DNA of 64,000 bases from Adineta vaga (GCA_021613535.1 CP075495.1:6200001-6264000), one strand, 5' to 3'. Shown: positions 50,412 through 63,300, numbered from the stretch's first letter. The notes: a model not told the origin generated them from the sequence alone. Numbers and translations: made by a program.

Positions 50412-52412
50412 TTAATGTTTTAGTTTCTTTGTAATTCTTTGAATATCATCAATAATTCGAAGATTTTCCGGATATGTCGGAGGAAAATTATGACGATAAA
50501 TTGCAGCTGCTTTTTCATAATAAACTAATGCTTGTTTATAATTATGTAATTCTTCATAGACACAAGCCATATTACTTAATGTTGATGCAATTGATGGATG
50601 TTTCGATGAAAACGATTTACTTTTTATCTTCAAAGCAAGTTCATAATGTTCTAAAGCTAAATGATAATTTTCAAGAAAACGATAAACACTTCCAATATTA
50701 TTATGTGCATGTCCTAAACAAAGATGATCCGATGGAAAATGTTTTTCCATAATTTTCAAAGCTTTTTCTTGATATTCAAGTGTTTTTTCATAATTCTTCT
50801 CTTCACCATAAATACAACCAATGTTATTTAAACACATAGCTAGTTTGGGATGATCATTACCATAGAATTCTATCCAAATATCTAATGCTTTTTGATATAA
50901 TTCACGTGCTTGAAAAGATTGTCCTTGTTTACGTTCAATATCAGCCATACTACTATAACTATCAGCAAGACTTGAATGATTTTCCGAATAGATTTGTTTT
51001 CTAATTTCAAGAGCTTTTTCATGCCATTGTGAACTTGATTTATAATCATCTTTTTCCATAGAAATATTACCTAATGCATAATAACATTCAGCAAGATTTT
51101 CTTGATCATAATCTGATAATTCTGTTAATAAACGATGATAGTATTTTTCAGCTTCACTTAATTTTCCCATTCTCCATAGTACATCACCGAAAGATAAAAT
51201 ACTCATTGGCTTATCTGTAAAATCTGTTTTAAAAGATTTTAAGATAGTTTTTAATTGTGAATCATCATTCGAACATAATGACATACGTACAATTGTTAAT
51301 CCATCGTGTTGAGTAGAAATATGATTGATTCGAAAGATTGATCCAATAAGAAATAGAATTTCATCATCTTGATTAGTATAACTTTGAGATTTGATGTTAC
51401 TAAATGGTTTTATTTCGTTAAGATAAGGATCAGCATCAATCTCGAATAGAATTCTTTCGGATTCATTCGATTCATTGAAATATTTCAATGCTTTTTGACG
51501 ATTTACAAATGTCGAAAGAAAAATATTCATTGAAATGAATCCATCAATACAATTCTTAATCAATTCTATTTGATCATGAGATAAAATTTGTGCACGATAA
51601 ACACGTATCGATGATGAACATGGATTTCGTTCCAATTGATTTTTAATATCATGAAAAAAAAATCGAAACAAATATAACATATCATATGTTTGTGCTTGTA
51701 ATGCTTTATTTAATAAGCGTGTTAGACAACAATCTCTTGTATACCACCATATAGCTTGATTTGATGTGTAAGTCTTTTCAAATTCATCGAGTATTGCTAA
51801 TTCGATTTTATTTGTTTTATATAAATCTCTACATATCGTAATTAAATTCGTTCTATCCATAGAATTTGATTTCATATGAAATAAACAATCAAAAAAGAAT
51901 TCGAAATGAAGAAAATGATTGTTCATATCAGTTGTTGATTGTTCATTCGTTGATGATTTTTTATAGAAATTAAATGACCATGATTCATCATTTTCCGATG
52001 TATTTCGTCGTGCACGATCTGATTGAATTTGACTAACTAATTCATCCAAATTAATAATTACACCTTTTACTTTCGGATATTTTTGTGACCAAATTTCATT
52101 TTTTTGTTTATCCATACAATAGACATAGATTGATGATATTTGTTTTGAACGATGAATACGTGGAACAATTTCTCGACCTAAACGACCACTTACAATTAGT
52201 ATAGTTCGACTTTGTTTTGGAAGATTTCGAATATATTGTAAACAATCATACGTATTCGTAAATCCTTTGAAATGATTGATTATATTTTGAAATTGTTGTT
52301 GAACATTAAGATTATCTGATGTCGCATTGATCGATGCATCAAGCCAAACAAGAGAATCAATCTCGAGATTATGTTCATCATTCAATAGAAATTTTTGTGA
52401 AGATGCTCCCAT
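50412..52412 (-). CDS. ART-TPR protein 2, intronless
   Basis: One open frame of 666 residues. Residues 1-135 form an alpha/beta domain (SLVWLDASI, TILIVSGRLGREIVPRIH, ISSIYVYCMDKQKNEIW, VKGVIINLDELV) shared with ART-TPR 3 and weakly with 1. A helical region leads to the ART fold: Arg motif IRVYRAQ near residue 270, FLSTF near 300, then QDDEILFLIGSIFRI near 347. The last Glu before IL is present, but the residue two before it is Asp, not Glu or Gln, so the ExE motif reads DDE. About six TPRs of kinesin-light-chain type (for example LAECYYALGNISMEKDDYKS) end the protein. ADP-ribosyltransferase ancestry is clear; activity is uncertain. Confidence 0.85.
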   Translation of the reverse strand: MGASSQKFLLNDEHNLEIDSLVWLDASINATSDNLNVQQQFQNIINHFKGFTNTYDCLQYIRNLPKQSRTILIVSGRLGREIVPRIHRSKQISSIYVYCMDKQKNEIWSQKYPKVKGVIINLDELVSQIQSDRARRNTSENDESWSFNFYKKSSTNEQSTTDMNNHFLHFEFFFDCLFHMKSNSMDRTNLITICRDLYKTNKIELAILDEFEKTYTSNQAIWWYTRDCCLTRLLNKALQAQTYDMLYLFRFFFHDIKNQLERNPCSSSIRVYRAQILSHDQIELIKNCIDGFISMNIFLSTFVNRQKALKYFNESNESERILFEIDADPYLNEIKPFSNIKSQSYTNQDDEILFLIGSIFRINHISTQHDGLTIVRMSLCSNDDSQLKTILKSFKTDFTDKPMSILSFGDVLWRMGKLSEAEKYYHRLLTELSDYDQENLAECYYALGNISMEKDDYKSSSQWHEKALEIRKQIYSENHSSLADSYSSMADIERKQGQSFQARELYQKALDIWIEFYGNDHPKLAMCLNNIGCIYGEEKNYEKTLEYQEKALKIMEKHFPSDHLCLGHAHNNIGSVYRFLENYHLALEHYELALKIKSKSFSSKHPSIASTLSNMACVYEELHNYKQALVYYEKAAAIYRHNFPPTYPENLRIIDDIQRITKKLKH

Positions 52413-52781
52413 TAAATATCAAATTGAATAGAAATATCTAGAGAAAAATAAGAGCAAGGACATTTTGTCTTTGATTGATTCATTGAATAATCATTCAAAA
52501 TATGTGTATATATATATATGCATAATAGTAAGAGAAGAGAAAGAAAACGAATGAATATATTCATTGAATATTATTACTAGATGTTTCGAACGTGACACAT
52601 ACCTTAAGAGAAAAAAAAACTATTTATATATAATTATCAAAAGTAATCATTGCGTCATCTGATTATTTATGATATATGAAAGATAGACATCAAAGGACAT
52701 TAGTAATGATGGGTAAAACGAGATGATAATAAATAAAAGGCACTTTTTTCTTCGTACTACCTACATTTTTTCCCATTTTTG
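52413..52781. other. Spacer between ART-TPR 3 and 2
   Basis: 369 bp between two genes reading the same way (minus). It holds a short (TA)n run near 52,507-52,520 and no open frame. It must contain the 3' end of ART-TPR 3 and the promoter of ART-TPR 2. Confidence 0.5.
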
Positions 52782-54817
52782 TTACAACTTCGATGATATT
52801 CGTTGAATATGTCGTTCAATTTCTATCACATCTCGATGTGTAGACGAAAGTGTTTGTCGATAGATAACAGCTGTTTTCTCATAGAAGGAATATGCTTTAT
52901 CGAATTCACTTTTTTGTTCATAGATTAAACCAAGTCCACAATAAGTTACAGCTATTTCTAGATCTAATGGTGAAAGTGTTTTCTCTAAATTTTCAAGTGC
53001 TTTTTCATAATGTTTCAAAGCAAGATCATATTGATTAAGACATGAATAAATAATCGCAACATTATTATAAGCTATACCAAGATCGGGATGATCGACAGAT
53101 GTATGTTTCTGATGAATTTCTAAAGATTTTTTATAACAATCAAGTGCATTGATAAAATCCTCTTGTTTTTGATAGATTCCTCCAAGATTTGTATAACAAT
53201 TCGATACACGTACATGATTTTCTTCGTAAACTTGCATAGTTACATTTAAAGCTCGTAGATAGGCTGCTAATGCTTGTTTATAATCTGATTTATTCGAATA
53301 AATTTCACCAATTTGATTATAACTATCAGCTAAACTGATATTATCTTCGGATAAAATTTTCAATTTAATTTCTAACGATTTTTTATGCCAATCTAAACTT
53401 ATATCATACATTTTTTTCTCTCGAGCAATTGAACCTAAAGCAAAATAACAATCCGCAATATCATGTAGATCATTTGAATGTTCATTTAAAAGTCGAATAA
53501 AGAACTTTTCAGCATCATTGAATTGATTTAATTTTCTCAAAAGATTTCCAAAGGCAATCAGATTTACTTTGTCATTGATTTTGTAAGGTTTAAAATATTC
53601 TTTGAATTGTATACTATCATCATCTGCACATGACATTAATTGTATAATCCATATGCCATCAGTTTGTTGATAAAGATTATTTAAACGAAAAATAGATCCA
53701 ATTGTAAACAGAACTTCTTCTGTCTGTCGAAAATAAGTATTAGATTCAATAAAACAAAATTGTTTAGTTGAAGTATGAGATGGATCAGCTTCAATTTCAA
53801 ATATAACACGTTCTAATTCATTTGATGTAGAAGATTGATCAAGAAATAATAAAGCTAATTCACGACAAATGCTTGTAGAAAAAAATGTATTAATAGAAAT
53901 GAAATGATGAATTGAATTCTTCAATTGCACAAGTTCTTCTCGTGTTAATAATTGACTTCGATAAACACGAACTGATGATGTACATTTCTTACTTTCAATT
54001 GCTTGATGAACATCATCGATGAAAAATCGAAAGAGAAATAAGTTATCAAAATTTTGACTACGAATAGTTGTATTTAAGAGTCTATATATACAAGAATCTT
54101 TCATATACCAATCGAGAGCTTTCTCCGATGTATAATTTTCTTCGAAATCTTGAATAAGTTTTAATTCAAAATCAGTATCATGATATTTTTCTTTTAGTAG
54201 AAGAATTAATTTGTTTTGTTCAATTTTAGTCTCTGGTAATTGAAGGAGAATATCAATTAATAATTGAGAAGAAATAAAATGAGATTGTTGTTGAGATAAA
54301 ACAAATGGTAAGATTTCATTGACTTCATTTTGATTTCGTTTCGAACGTTCTGATCGAATTTTTTGAATTAATTCATCAAATTTTGTAACTATATCTTTAA
54401 TCTAAAATCAAATTGAAAAGAAACATGTTGTCAATTGATGCGTTTTCTTCTTACTTTTTTATATGGTTTAGACCATTGTTCATTTATCGATTTATCTGAA
54501 CAATAGATATAAATTGAAGAAACTTGTCGTAATTCATGAATACGTGAAGTTAAACTTCGACCTAATCGACCGCTAACAATGATAATAAGTCGTTCATTGT
54601 TTGAAATTGATTGAATGTATTCTACACAATTATCAATATTATCGAATGTTTTTAAATGATCTATACAAGATCGAAGTAGTTTCTGTACATTGATATTTTC
54701 TTGAGATATATTTACTAAACTATCAAGCCAAATAAGTGAACATGGATCAGATTCTTCATTATCTCGTCCGACAGATTTATTTGTTAAACCTATTAATCGA
54801 TGATACTTTTTTAACAT
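52782..54817 (-). CDS. ART-TPR protein 3, two exons
   Basis: Exons 54817-54455 and 54401-52782 (54-bp intron, phase 0) give 660 residues. The alpha/beta N-terminal domain matches ART-TPR 2 closely (SLIWLDSLV, RLIIIVSGRLGRSLTSRIH, VSSIYIYCSDK). The ART region has the Arg motif VRVYRSQLLT near residue 266, FFSTS, then RQTEEVLFTIGSIFRL near 347. By alignment with EEAEVL of ART-TPR 1, the first Glu of ExE is Thr and the second is kept. Six TPRs follow (for example ADCYFALGSIAREKKMYDIS, SNCYTNLGGIYQKQEDFINA). It is probably a tandem duplicate of gene 2, in the same orientation. Confidence 0.85.
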
Positions 54818-55872
54818 ATGTAAGTTTTGCTTTTAAATAAGGTAATGACCAATCAATACAGAAAAACCAGAATGACAAAGTCAGTCATGTGTATGTATCT
54901 TGAATTATTGCGCTTTTACATATGCATTGATTTACTCGTTTTATGACTAAAGTAATCAGTTCTCATAGGTAAAATTATGTTGACAGTAGTCGATCAAACG
55001 TATCGAAATGATAAAAATATGCATCTGAATATATGTGTAACTGAAAGTATAATATCGAATCATCGATGAAACTTTGTATTATATCATAATGAAAGCTTCT
55101 TTCTCCCACGTTTGAATTTAAATGATAATTGTTTAGTGGAGATGCATTAATGAATATTACAATTAACTAATTTCATTTCATTTATGTGACAAGTTTTGAA
55201 AAGTGTCTAAGAGACTAACAAACGCTTTTAGCGTGTCTTTTATTCTTCATTTTTCCTCGCCATATAATTAAAACTAGGAAAAAATTGAATTGCTTTTTCT
55301 TTGTTAAATATTCATTTGCACCTCTTCTTGGTTCTGAAGTAGTTATTCAATTTATGTTTCATACTTAGCTTATCTATATTGAATATTAAGTATCGATAGA
55401 AAAGATAATATAAGTGATGTATATTTTCATTTTATTCAATAAAATAAGTAGACTGTAAAATCAGAAATCGTCCACGCTAAAGAAAATATACTGTCCATTT
55501 TTTTTCTTTATAAGAAAGGAAAATAATTAGATTGTCTTGTTTAATTTATTCGTAAATAAACTCAATGAAGATTCGTCATACTAAACTAGTAAAAAAGAGC
55601 ATCGAATTTCATATCATGTTATTCCTCGAATAGAACGCAATATAACAAGATCATGTTATTTCTGATCAGCGAAGTTAACACTCTAGAATCAAATTTGATA
55701 CTTTTACAATTAGCAAGAAAGTTGCGAACATTGTTATTGTGTGAACAAGTACCTATCTTAATATAGTCAGTCATACTTCTTCGTAATCGTTCTTATTTTT
55801 CATTCAAAAGAAGTTCTTCAACAGATCATTTGTGTAAGAGACGAATAAATAATACATTGTGCACTTATAGAT
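54818..55872. other. Intergenic region
   Basis: About 1.05 kb between divergent genes (ART-TPR 3, minus; secreted protein, plus). It is AT-rich. I see no open frame, RNA gene or repeat; promoters for both genes are expected here. Confidence 0.5.
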
Positions 55873-56685
55873 ATGAGCATATTATTATTATTATTATTAT
55901 TATTTCTACTAATTATTTCGTCAATAGTTTGTATACGCTTGGATTGTTATAATAATGCTAGTCTTATTTTTCTACCAACTGCAATGCTCTATAATAACTT
56001 AACATTATTATCTTGTCAATGCTTATTAATTCAACAACAGAAATCAACTTTTCAATACAATAGTATCGAACAAACTTGTTATCTATTTGATTATAGTTTA
56101 TCAGTGACGAATCTTCAAATAACTAGAAATTCTAGAGTATGCTATTATAATCAAACAACAACAACATCAGTAAGTCATGATTATTCTTTGTATTATTCGA
56201 ACGTATCAATAACTTTCTTAATCCGTTCGAATTTTCTTGCAATCAATTTTAACATAATCTATTCTGAAATATATACTTTCTAGGTATATTCAGAAACGAC
56301 GACAAGTCTTACAATACTACCATATCCACCTATTACTGTATCAACAAGTGTGACAGGCAATAATTATTATACGGTAGAAAAAATTCTTCTTAAAAATACA
56401 GTCGTATTGACATCTCTTATAATTACTATCAGTGTTCCAAAAAACTTAGGTCTCAGTAGTCCACAATTCTATGGAAATTATTGGCCTGAAAATATGAATA
56501 GTACTTTAACATCGACGAATGATTATATTATCGCTATATTTTATTTAATGAATGGACGAACAATGCAATCACAAACATGGGACTTTAATGTTCAATTTAG
56601 TTTATCTGGTTTATCTAGATCGACAAGTAATGATACCTATTTCATACAAATTGAATCATTTCAATCAATCAATGGACATTTTTAA
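55873..56685 (+). CDS. Small secreted protein, Cys-containing N-terminal domain
   Basis: Two exons (55873-56169 and 56284-56685, phase 0) give 232 residues. It starts with a strong signal peptide, MSILLLLLLLFLLIISSIVC, whose Leu run is written by an (ATT)n-type microsatellite. The first 90 mature residues hold several Cys (CYNN, SCQC, QTC, RVCYYN) spaced like a small PAN/apple-like or lectin-like domain, but the match is weak. The second exon encodes a Cys-free, beta-prone stretch with many Asn-X-Ser/Thr sites and no membrane segment. An extracellular or surface role is likely; the family is not recognised. Confidence 0.6.
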
Positions 56686-57007
56686 TTTTTATTCATTAAT
56701 ATAACTATTCTAATAAATTGTAAATTCTATTTTAATATGCGTAATTACAATTACGTAGAGAAATATTTATAAAAATCTGAGCGTTCACTTTTTTTCGTAG
56801 AATTTAATAACAAGTTTGTTTCAACAAAGAACTTCATTCATATTACAACTATTTCTGATACTATTTTTTCTTGTATATTCTATTTTTTTTCTACAGAAAA
56901 AAAAGAAAGGATAATAATACATCACGCGTAGACATAAATAAGTGTTTTTTTATTAAAGACAAATAGAAAAGAAAAACACAGGTAGATATGTTCGATTGCA
57001 CGAGATC

Positions 57008-58044
57008 TTAACCACGAGAGAGAAACTCTCGATAAGCAATAATGATATACATGGCAGCACAAAGAATGATAAATACATCGTCAAATAATCCAAGAAAACC
57101 GAAAATATTCTCGGGAAAAATGTCTAATGGTGAGAGAACGTATGCAATAACTGTAAAAAAGATGAATATTGTTCTTATACGATAAGCCCACGTAAGACTT
57201 TGAAAGCTAAAGATTTGTCGAATAATATGAGGAATTAACACAGGTATATCAGCGATGTATTCACGAAACTATGCAATAGAAAAATCAATGAATATAGTGG
57301 GAGGAAAAAGATTGAAAGAAAAAAATCTTACCGATCGTGGAGCACCGGAAAATCGTCGATTAAAATCTTTCACATCATTTGTTACTGTGTGTCGATCACC
57401 ATTATCAACTGCTGCTTCTTCATCTGCAGTGAAACATGTCAAAAGAACGGTTACCTTAAAAAAGAATATTATTCGTTAGCATCTATGTCCTCATTCAAAA
57501 ATTCGAACATACTGCTTGTCGACATACTGGACAATTCATTCCATTCATCCAATTGGATTGATATTTCCAGAACGTAATGATACATTTACCTACAACAATA
57601 GAATAGACAACATCAGTAAAAACGAAGAGATATACAAACCACAAAATAAATGTCCACAGTTTGTTTCGACACTTAAGACGGACGAATCATTGAGACAAAT
57701 TGGACATGTATCATGTCGAGGACGACCAGTGTGAGTGGAAGGTATTTCATTAGTTGTATTTGTTTGGGTATTTTGTTGAGCACGCTCACGTAAAAATTCA
57801 ACATCTTGTCGATTATCTGGATGAATATTTGTATTTCGTTCACGACTAGAAGGGAAGAAGATTTTGATTTTATTTAGAAATAAATTGCCTACTTTGAATA
57901 ATAAGCCAAAAGACCAATTAGACTTAAAGTAAATATGAATAGAAGTATTGCATCATCACTAATACCTTCAATGAAAGTCGGATTGTCAATAGAATATGTT
58001 TCCATCGATTGATTATTTTTTGAAAATGGCCAATACCACGGCAT
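57008..58044 (-). CDS. RNF170: RNF170-type RING E3 ubiquitin ligase
   Basis: Five exons, minus strand: 58044-57893, 57845-57640, 57589-57513, 57454-57332 and 57268-57008, 272 residues (human 258). The ATG (MPWYWPFSKNN) lies just after a splice acceptor at 58,049, so a 5' non-coding exon exists upstream. A membrane segment (AILLFIFTLSLIGLLAYY) comes first. A C3HC4 RING follows, split over exons 2 and 3: CPIC, CGHLFCGKCI and CPVCRQA. Then come DVKDFNRRFSGAPRS and a DUF1232-type double membrane region with YVLSPLDIFPE and FGFLGLFDDVFIIL, the hallmark of RNF170. In mammals it sits in the ER and ubiquitinates activated IP3 receptors for degradation. Confidence 0.92.
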
Positions 58045-58576
58045 ATTTCTAAAAGTAGAATAGAGACATGCGACAACTCATACTTTCATTCGTTCTTTAC
58101 AAAGTACTCTATTGGATATCTCGATCTCGGAAATTATCCTTCACGCTTTATAATGATTCATTCTCTTCACGTTATACGAATGAGTCATTTTGATTATTTA
58201 GAAATTCATTTGAAAATTTTTCTTTTCTAAATCAAACATATTGTTTGGAAGGAAAGTCCATCTAAAATATATATGTATTTAAATAAAGAAATCAATCGTT
58301 CTAATTGTAAATCTTGAACAAAGAGATGCAAATCATATGTTAAATTTTTTTTATATATTCTTTTTTTATATAAAGCCACAAACGTTAACTAAACTGTATT
58401 GCTCTCGTTGGTTATTTGTTATTGTTGGTTTTTTTTTCAGTTTAAAGGAGGACGAAATATAGTAATAATAATAATAACAACAACGAGGCAAGAGAAACTG
58501 TTTTCTTCGTCTACAGGGAAAATACGGATAGTACAAGAAAAAAATGAAAAAAAAGAAACTAATGTCATTGTATGAT
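58045..58576. other. Spacer between RNF170 and CYC1
   Basis: 532 bp between two minus-strand genes. It should contain the non-coding first exon of RNF170 and the 3' UTR of cytochrome c1. The (AAT)n-like stretch near 58,460-58,480 and A/T runs are the only structure seen. Confidence 0.5.
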
Positions 58577-59761
58577 TTAATGATCTTTTGGTTTAGGTCT
58601 GTAGAAAGCAATCTTGCGTGATTTCAATGATGCCCATTTAACACGTTTCCAATGATAAGATAGAACAATCAAAGGAGCAAATATAAGAATGGCTTTAATA
58701 GCTAATTTTTTACGATCATCATGGTCACGTTCAGCACTCCATTTAAGAAATTCCGTAATATCTTTTGCTAATTGAGATTCAGTGGCTTTCGTTCCATCTG
58801 AATATTCAATTTGATCATCATACAATTGTTTAGCCATAGCAATCCAACCACCACTAAAATATGGATTGTAATGAAGACCTGGTTCACCTTTGACACCAGC
58901 TGGTTGATCTTGATAACCAGTCAGTAAATTAAAGACATAATTACAACCATCTTCACGACCTAAATAAAAACAAATACTTCAAAGTTAATACGTTGTTAAC
59001 TACAGATATGCTCTAAACAATTTCAATAAATTGACAATGAAAATGAAAATACTATTTATTCGACTCTTATCTCTTATGTTAAAAATAATCCTATCATTTT
59101 AATTTAAATACAAGATTACTTCTATAGAGTTCAATGTTTAATACATACCAAGTGTGATAAGTGAAAGATCAGGCGGTAAAGCTCCGCCATTTCCTGCTTT
59201 GGCAGCCTAGAAAACATAAGAAAAAAAGCTCCTTGTTTTTTTTATTTTTACAACATAACCAAAGATATTAACCTTATCATTTGGATAGGGTGATGGCATG
59301 TAATCTGTAAGTTTACCAGGTCGTTGAAACATATTACCTTGATCATCTGGACCATCGGTAATTTGATCTTGAGCGGCAATTGTTTTAACTTCAGCTTCTG
59401 TATGTGTTACACCAACCAAATGACGATAAGCAAGAAATTTCATAGAATGACATGCAGCACAAACTTGTTTATAAACTTCGAAACCACGACGTACAGATGC
59501 ATGATCCAATGAATCAAATGGACCACTGAATGACCATGGTAAAGGTACTAAATGTGCTTTGTTACCCGATGCATGAACAGCTTGCGAATGAGCCCAAGCA
59601 TAACCTAAAGTGCCAGCTGTTAATAAACCACCACCTAATTGATATGCAAGACGTTTCCATCGAGTTGATGTTTGAGTGGACGACGAAGATGAATTACGAA
59701 TAATATAAACTAATATTTGATGATTTTGCCGACTTGTTCGACATAAAATTGTTGATGTCAT
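58577..59761 (-). CDS. CYC1: Cytochrome c1, haem protein of respiratory complex III
   Basis: Three exons, minus strand: 59761-59273, 59206-59149 and 58959-58577, 309 residues. An Arg/Ser-rich mitochondrial presequence precedes a hydrophobic sorting stretch (GGGLLTAGTLGYAWA). The haem is attached at VCAACHSM (CxxCH). RHLVGVTHTEAEVK, GALPPDLSLIT and GREDGCNYVFNLLTGY are typical. The axial Met lies in GGWIAMAKQL. A C-terminal membrane anchor (KAILIFAPLIVLSYHW) and KSRKIAFYRPK end the protein. It passes electrons from the Rieske protein to cytochrome c on the outer face of the inner mitochondrial membrane. Confidence 0.96.
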
Positions 59762-60342
59762 TTTTTGTCTGTTTTATTTAATTCCACTCCGATAATATCT
59801 ATCACATGGAAAGACAAAATCTAGAAAAACAATCCAAAAAGATCTTAGTAAAGAGAGAAAAAAAAACTAGAAAAAACGAATATGTTTACGATTTACGACG
59901 ATAGCTAGGATCTTCCATCGATTGATATTAATAAACTCCTAACGAATCGATTTCATGTCGCTTTTTTAAACTTATCATTTATATAGAAGATTTTTTTGAA
60001 TTAATTGAAATAAATTAATGAAAATAAAATGAAGATTAAAAATATAAAGAATAAACATAGATGTCACTATAGTTATACTATTGATTGATTTAAAAGCCTA
60101 AACCAATAGAGTTCATGTTGTTGTCTTCGTTTCCTCTTCTCTTATTATATCTTCATTCATTCATTCAAATATAAACAGACCGATGAGAACTGTTCGAATT
60201 CTGTGAAGAAAAAATAAATAAACAGAGAAAAGTAATAATTTGAAATAGAAATAATGATTGATGTAATTCTTTGTATAAATTTCGTTATTATTCATTTGAA
60301 AATTAGATCTTTCTTGACACGAGATTATTTTTTGTAGAAGAA
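59762..60342. promoter_or_regulatory. Shared upstream region of CYC1 and FAM120-like gene
   Basis: 581 bp between divergent starts. It is AT-rich, without a credible exon; the minus-strand open frame at 60,161-60,628 is antisense to the FAM120-like exon 1. It is a likely bidirectional promoter. Confidence 0.4.
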
Positions 60343-63300
60343 ATGGTGATTGGCGTGAATAATATTCTCGATTGTCTCGAGTTGAATACGTCTTTAAATA
60401 AACATGATATTGAAGAATTGATTCGTCATCAACATCAAACAGATTCATCGAATCAACTTGCTCATCTATTAATTGATGTTGATACAGCATTAGAACGTCT
60501 CTATGGTGGTTTTTATCCCGATTGGTTAGCGGGTGGTGAATGGTCACATTTATATTCTTATCTATTATCATTATTAAAAACTTGTCAAGAATTATCTTTA
60601 TGTCTGATATTTTGTTTCGATGGGACAATATATCGATATGGTCAATCTCAATGGTATTATGAACAAATTCAACAGCGCAAAAAAGTCAATCAAATATTTA
60701 AACATTTAAAACAGAATAAATCAGGTTTACCTCGTCGACATTTATGGTTTCCACCACCTTCTTTTCAATTATGTTTGAGAACAATTCTACGTGAATTAAA
60801 TTCTCCGCATTTACTTATGTTTCAAACATGGGGTTATGGACAATGTCAACATCAAGAGCAAGTAAAAATTTATTCTCAACAATATCATCAAAGTTTAATT
60901 GGTATTGTTTCATCTGATATTGAATTTTTATTTCCAAGAAAATTTTCTGAACAAACTACTTTATTAAAATATTTTTCTTCAAAACATTTTAAATTATCAT
61001 TGAAAGGAAGATTAACATTAGTAGAAGTAAAATTAAATCAATTCAAAGAAAAATTTTCTTTAAATAATCAACAATTTGCTCTTCTTCTAACATTATTAGG
61101 TAACTCAGATGATTTATCCTTATAATTATTAGCAAAAATGATTCTATTTTTTCGTTTTTCAAGGTAATCATATGTTATCTGATAGTGATTTAATTTATTT
61201 TCATAATTATTTAATTCATGATCAAGATTTAACAACATCTTCCACAAAACGTATTTCACTTGTAAGTTCTATTTGAAAGATACTTCATTTGAAATCTTGC
61301 ATATTTTGTAGAAAACGAATGGAACTATTTCACCAACGATTGATGATACATCTATGTCAGAAAGTAAAACAGATATATGTTCTCCTGATAAAAATCTTCA
61401 AGATACAAATGAAGATCAGCATGAAACATCTCCGATTCATGTTTCTAATCAATCACGTTCTAATGGAACAACTAATTCAATCAATTCTACAGTTGATCAA
61501 CTTATTCCACGTCTTGTTGATTATATAAAAAAGCAAATTCTTCAGAATAATATTGATTTCAATTCAATTGCAAATCAAATTTTTAAGTAAAAATCTTTTT
61601 TGTAAATCTTTTAATACTTGATTTATAAATTAGACATTTAATTGATGATGAAATACGTAAAATCAAAACACAATCATTGATAGATTCTTATGAGTATTAT
61701 TTAAATGCAATGATCGAGAATGAATCTGTGACAGATACTTCGACAACGTCTTTCTCTTCGAAATTTTCTTCTAGTCAAGGTAAGATATTTCAAAATTAAA
61801 CGAAGAATAATACTAATCTTTAGTTTCATATTTATTCCAGTGTCAGGGAATCAGTCAGATGAAAATATTATATTCAAACAATGTTCTAATGTGAATATCG
61901 AAGTAGTACGTACAGCATTTAATCTCCATAAACAAGGTTTAATGATGCCATGGATATTTCAATGTCTTTACAAAGTATAAATTCTTTTGATGAATTGAGT
62001 GATTGATTGAATTAAAATACATTTCAATCTTCTAGCATGAAATTATATTTCCAGTGACAATTGAACCTGAAATGTGCAATACAATTCCAAATATTTGTGA
62101 ATTTTATCGTCCTATACGTAAATATATTTATTCGATTTTATTTGATAATGATACGATTATACGCGAACAAGTTTATAATAGCGAACATGGATCTTATTTA
62201 ACTGAAGTATTATGTGAACAATTATCATTAAAACATACGATTGAACAACTTTGGTTTGGTACAAGTCCGGATGAAGATCGACAAATACGAATGAAAACAT
62301 TTTTACAATCATTATCTTATTGTGATTTACCAAAGATTTATTCCATTGCTCATGATTATCTTCTTTTTACTTGTATATTACGTTATATCTATATGGAATT
62401 CTTTCGTTATTCATCAACATCAGCTATTTTACATACGTATGAACTGATTGCATTTATTTCTCAAGCTGTTCTTATTACAGAATTACAACCAAAACCATTA
62501 ATGAATTTACAATCAACAAATTTTTTAAATCAATATGATCATATACAAATCACAAATTATGAAACTCGACCAATTCAATTAGCACATCTATTTATGCGAG
62601 GTTTAGAAACAGTTCTCTTTGCAAATGAAGTATGTGGTGCACCAATTCATCCGAAATATTCTTGTCCATCACATTTTTTCAATGGAAAATTATTTCATCA
62701 AAAATATGTACAAGCACAATATTATCAACAAAATCAAGATTTAGTAATGATATTATGTGATGGAAATGTGAGGGAAAGAGCTTGTTTACATTTTTGAATT
62801 GTATTAAAAACAATACTTATCGTCGTCTTTTTTTAGGCACATTGTGCTCAAATTGTCTCATATTTACTCGATATCGTACTCGATCGAGCACCGGATGATA
62901 CTATTCATCATACTCCCATGCAACAGCAACAGTATCAGCATCCTATAGTTCCACAACAACATCAACAGCAACGGGTTACAAAAAATCAAACTCGACAAAC
63001 TCTTCTAGCAAATTCAATACGTCCGCCTATGCGTACGAATGTTAAACAGTTGATAACAAATAATGGTTATAATCAACAACAAACACCTGTTACAAATTAT
63101 CGTTCACAACAGCAACAACAACAACAACCACCACCACTACCGGTGAAACAAGCTGGTCAAATGAGAAATGGCGGAATAAAAAAAATTAATAACGGTAATT
63201 TATACTTCTTTTTCTCAAAACTACTTTTGAAATTAAATGAATCGTTTTATAATCTCTATTTTAGCTACACCATTCAATACAAAAACTCATCAACAATCAA

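Noticed and set aside
60161-60628. 155-residue minus-strand open frame near the FAM120-like start
   Set aside because: It is antisense to the conserved LYGGFYPDW exon, which is clearly the coding strand.
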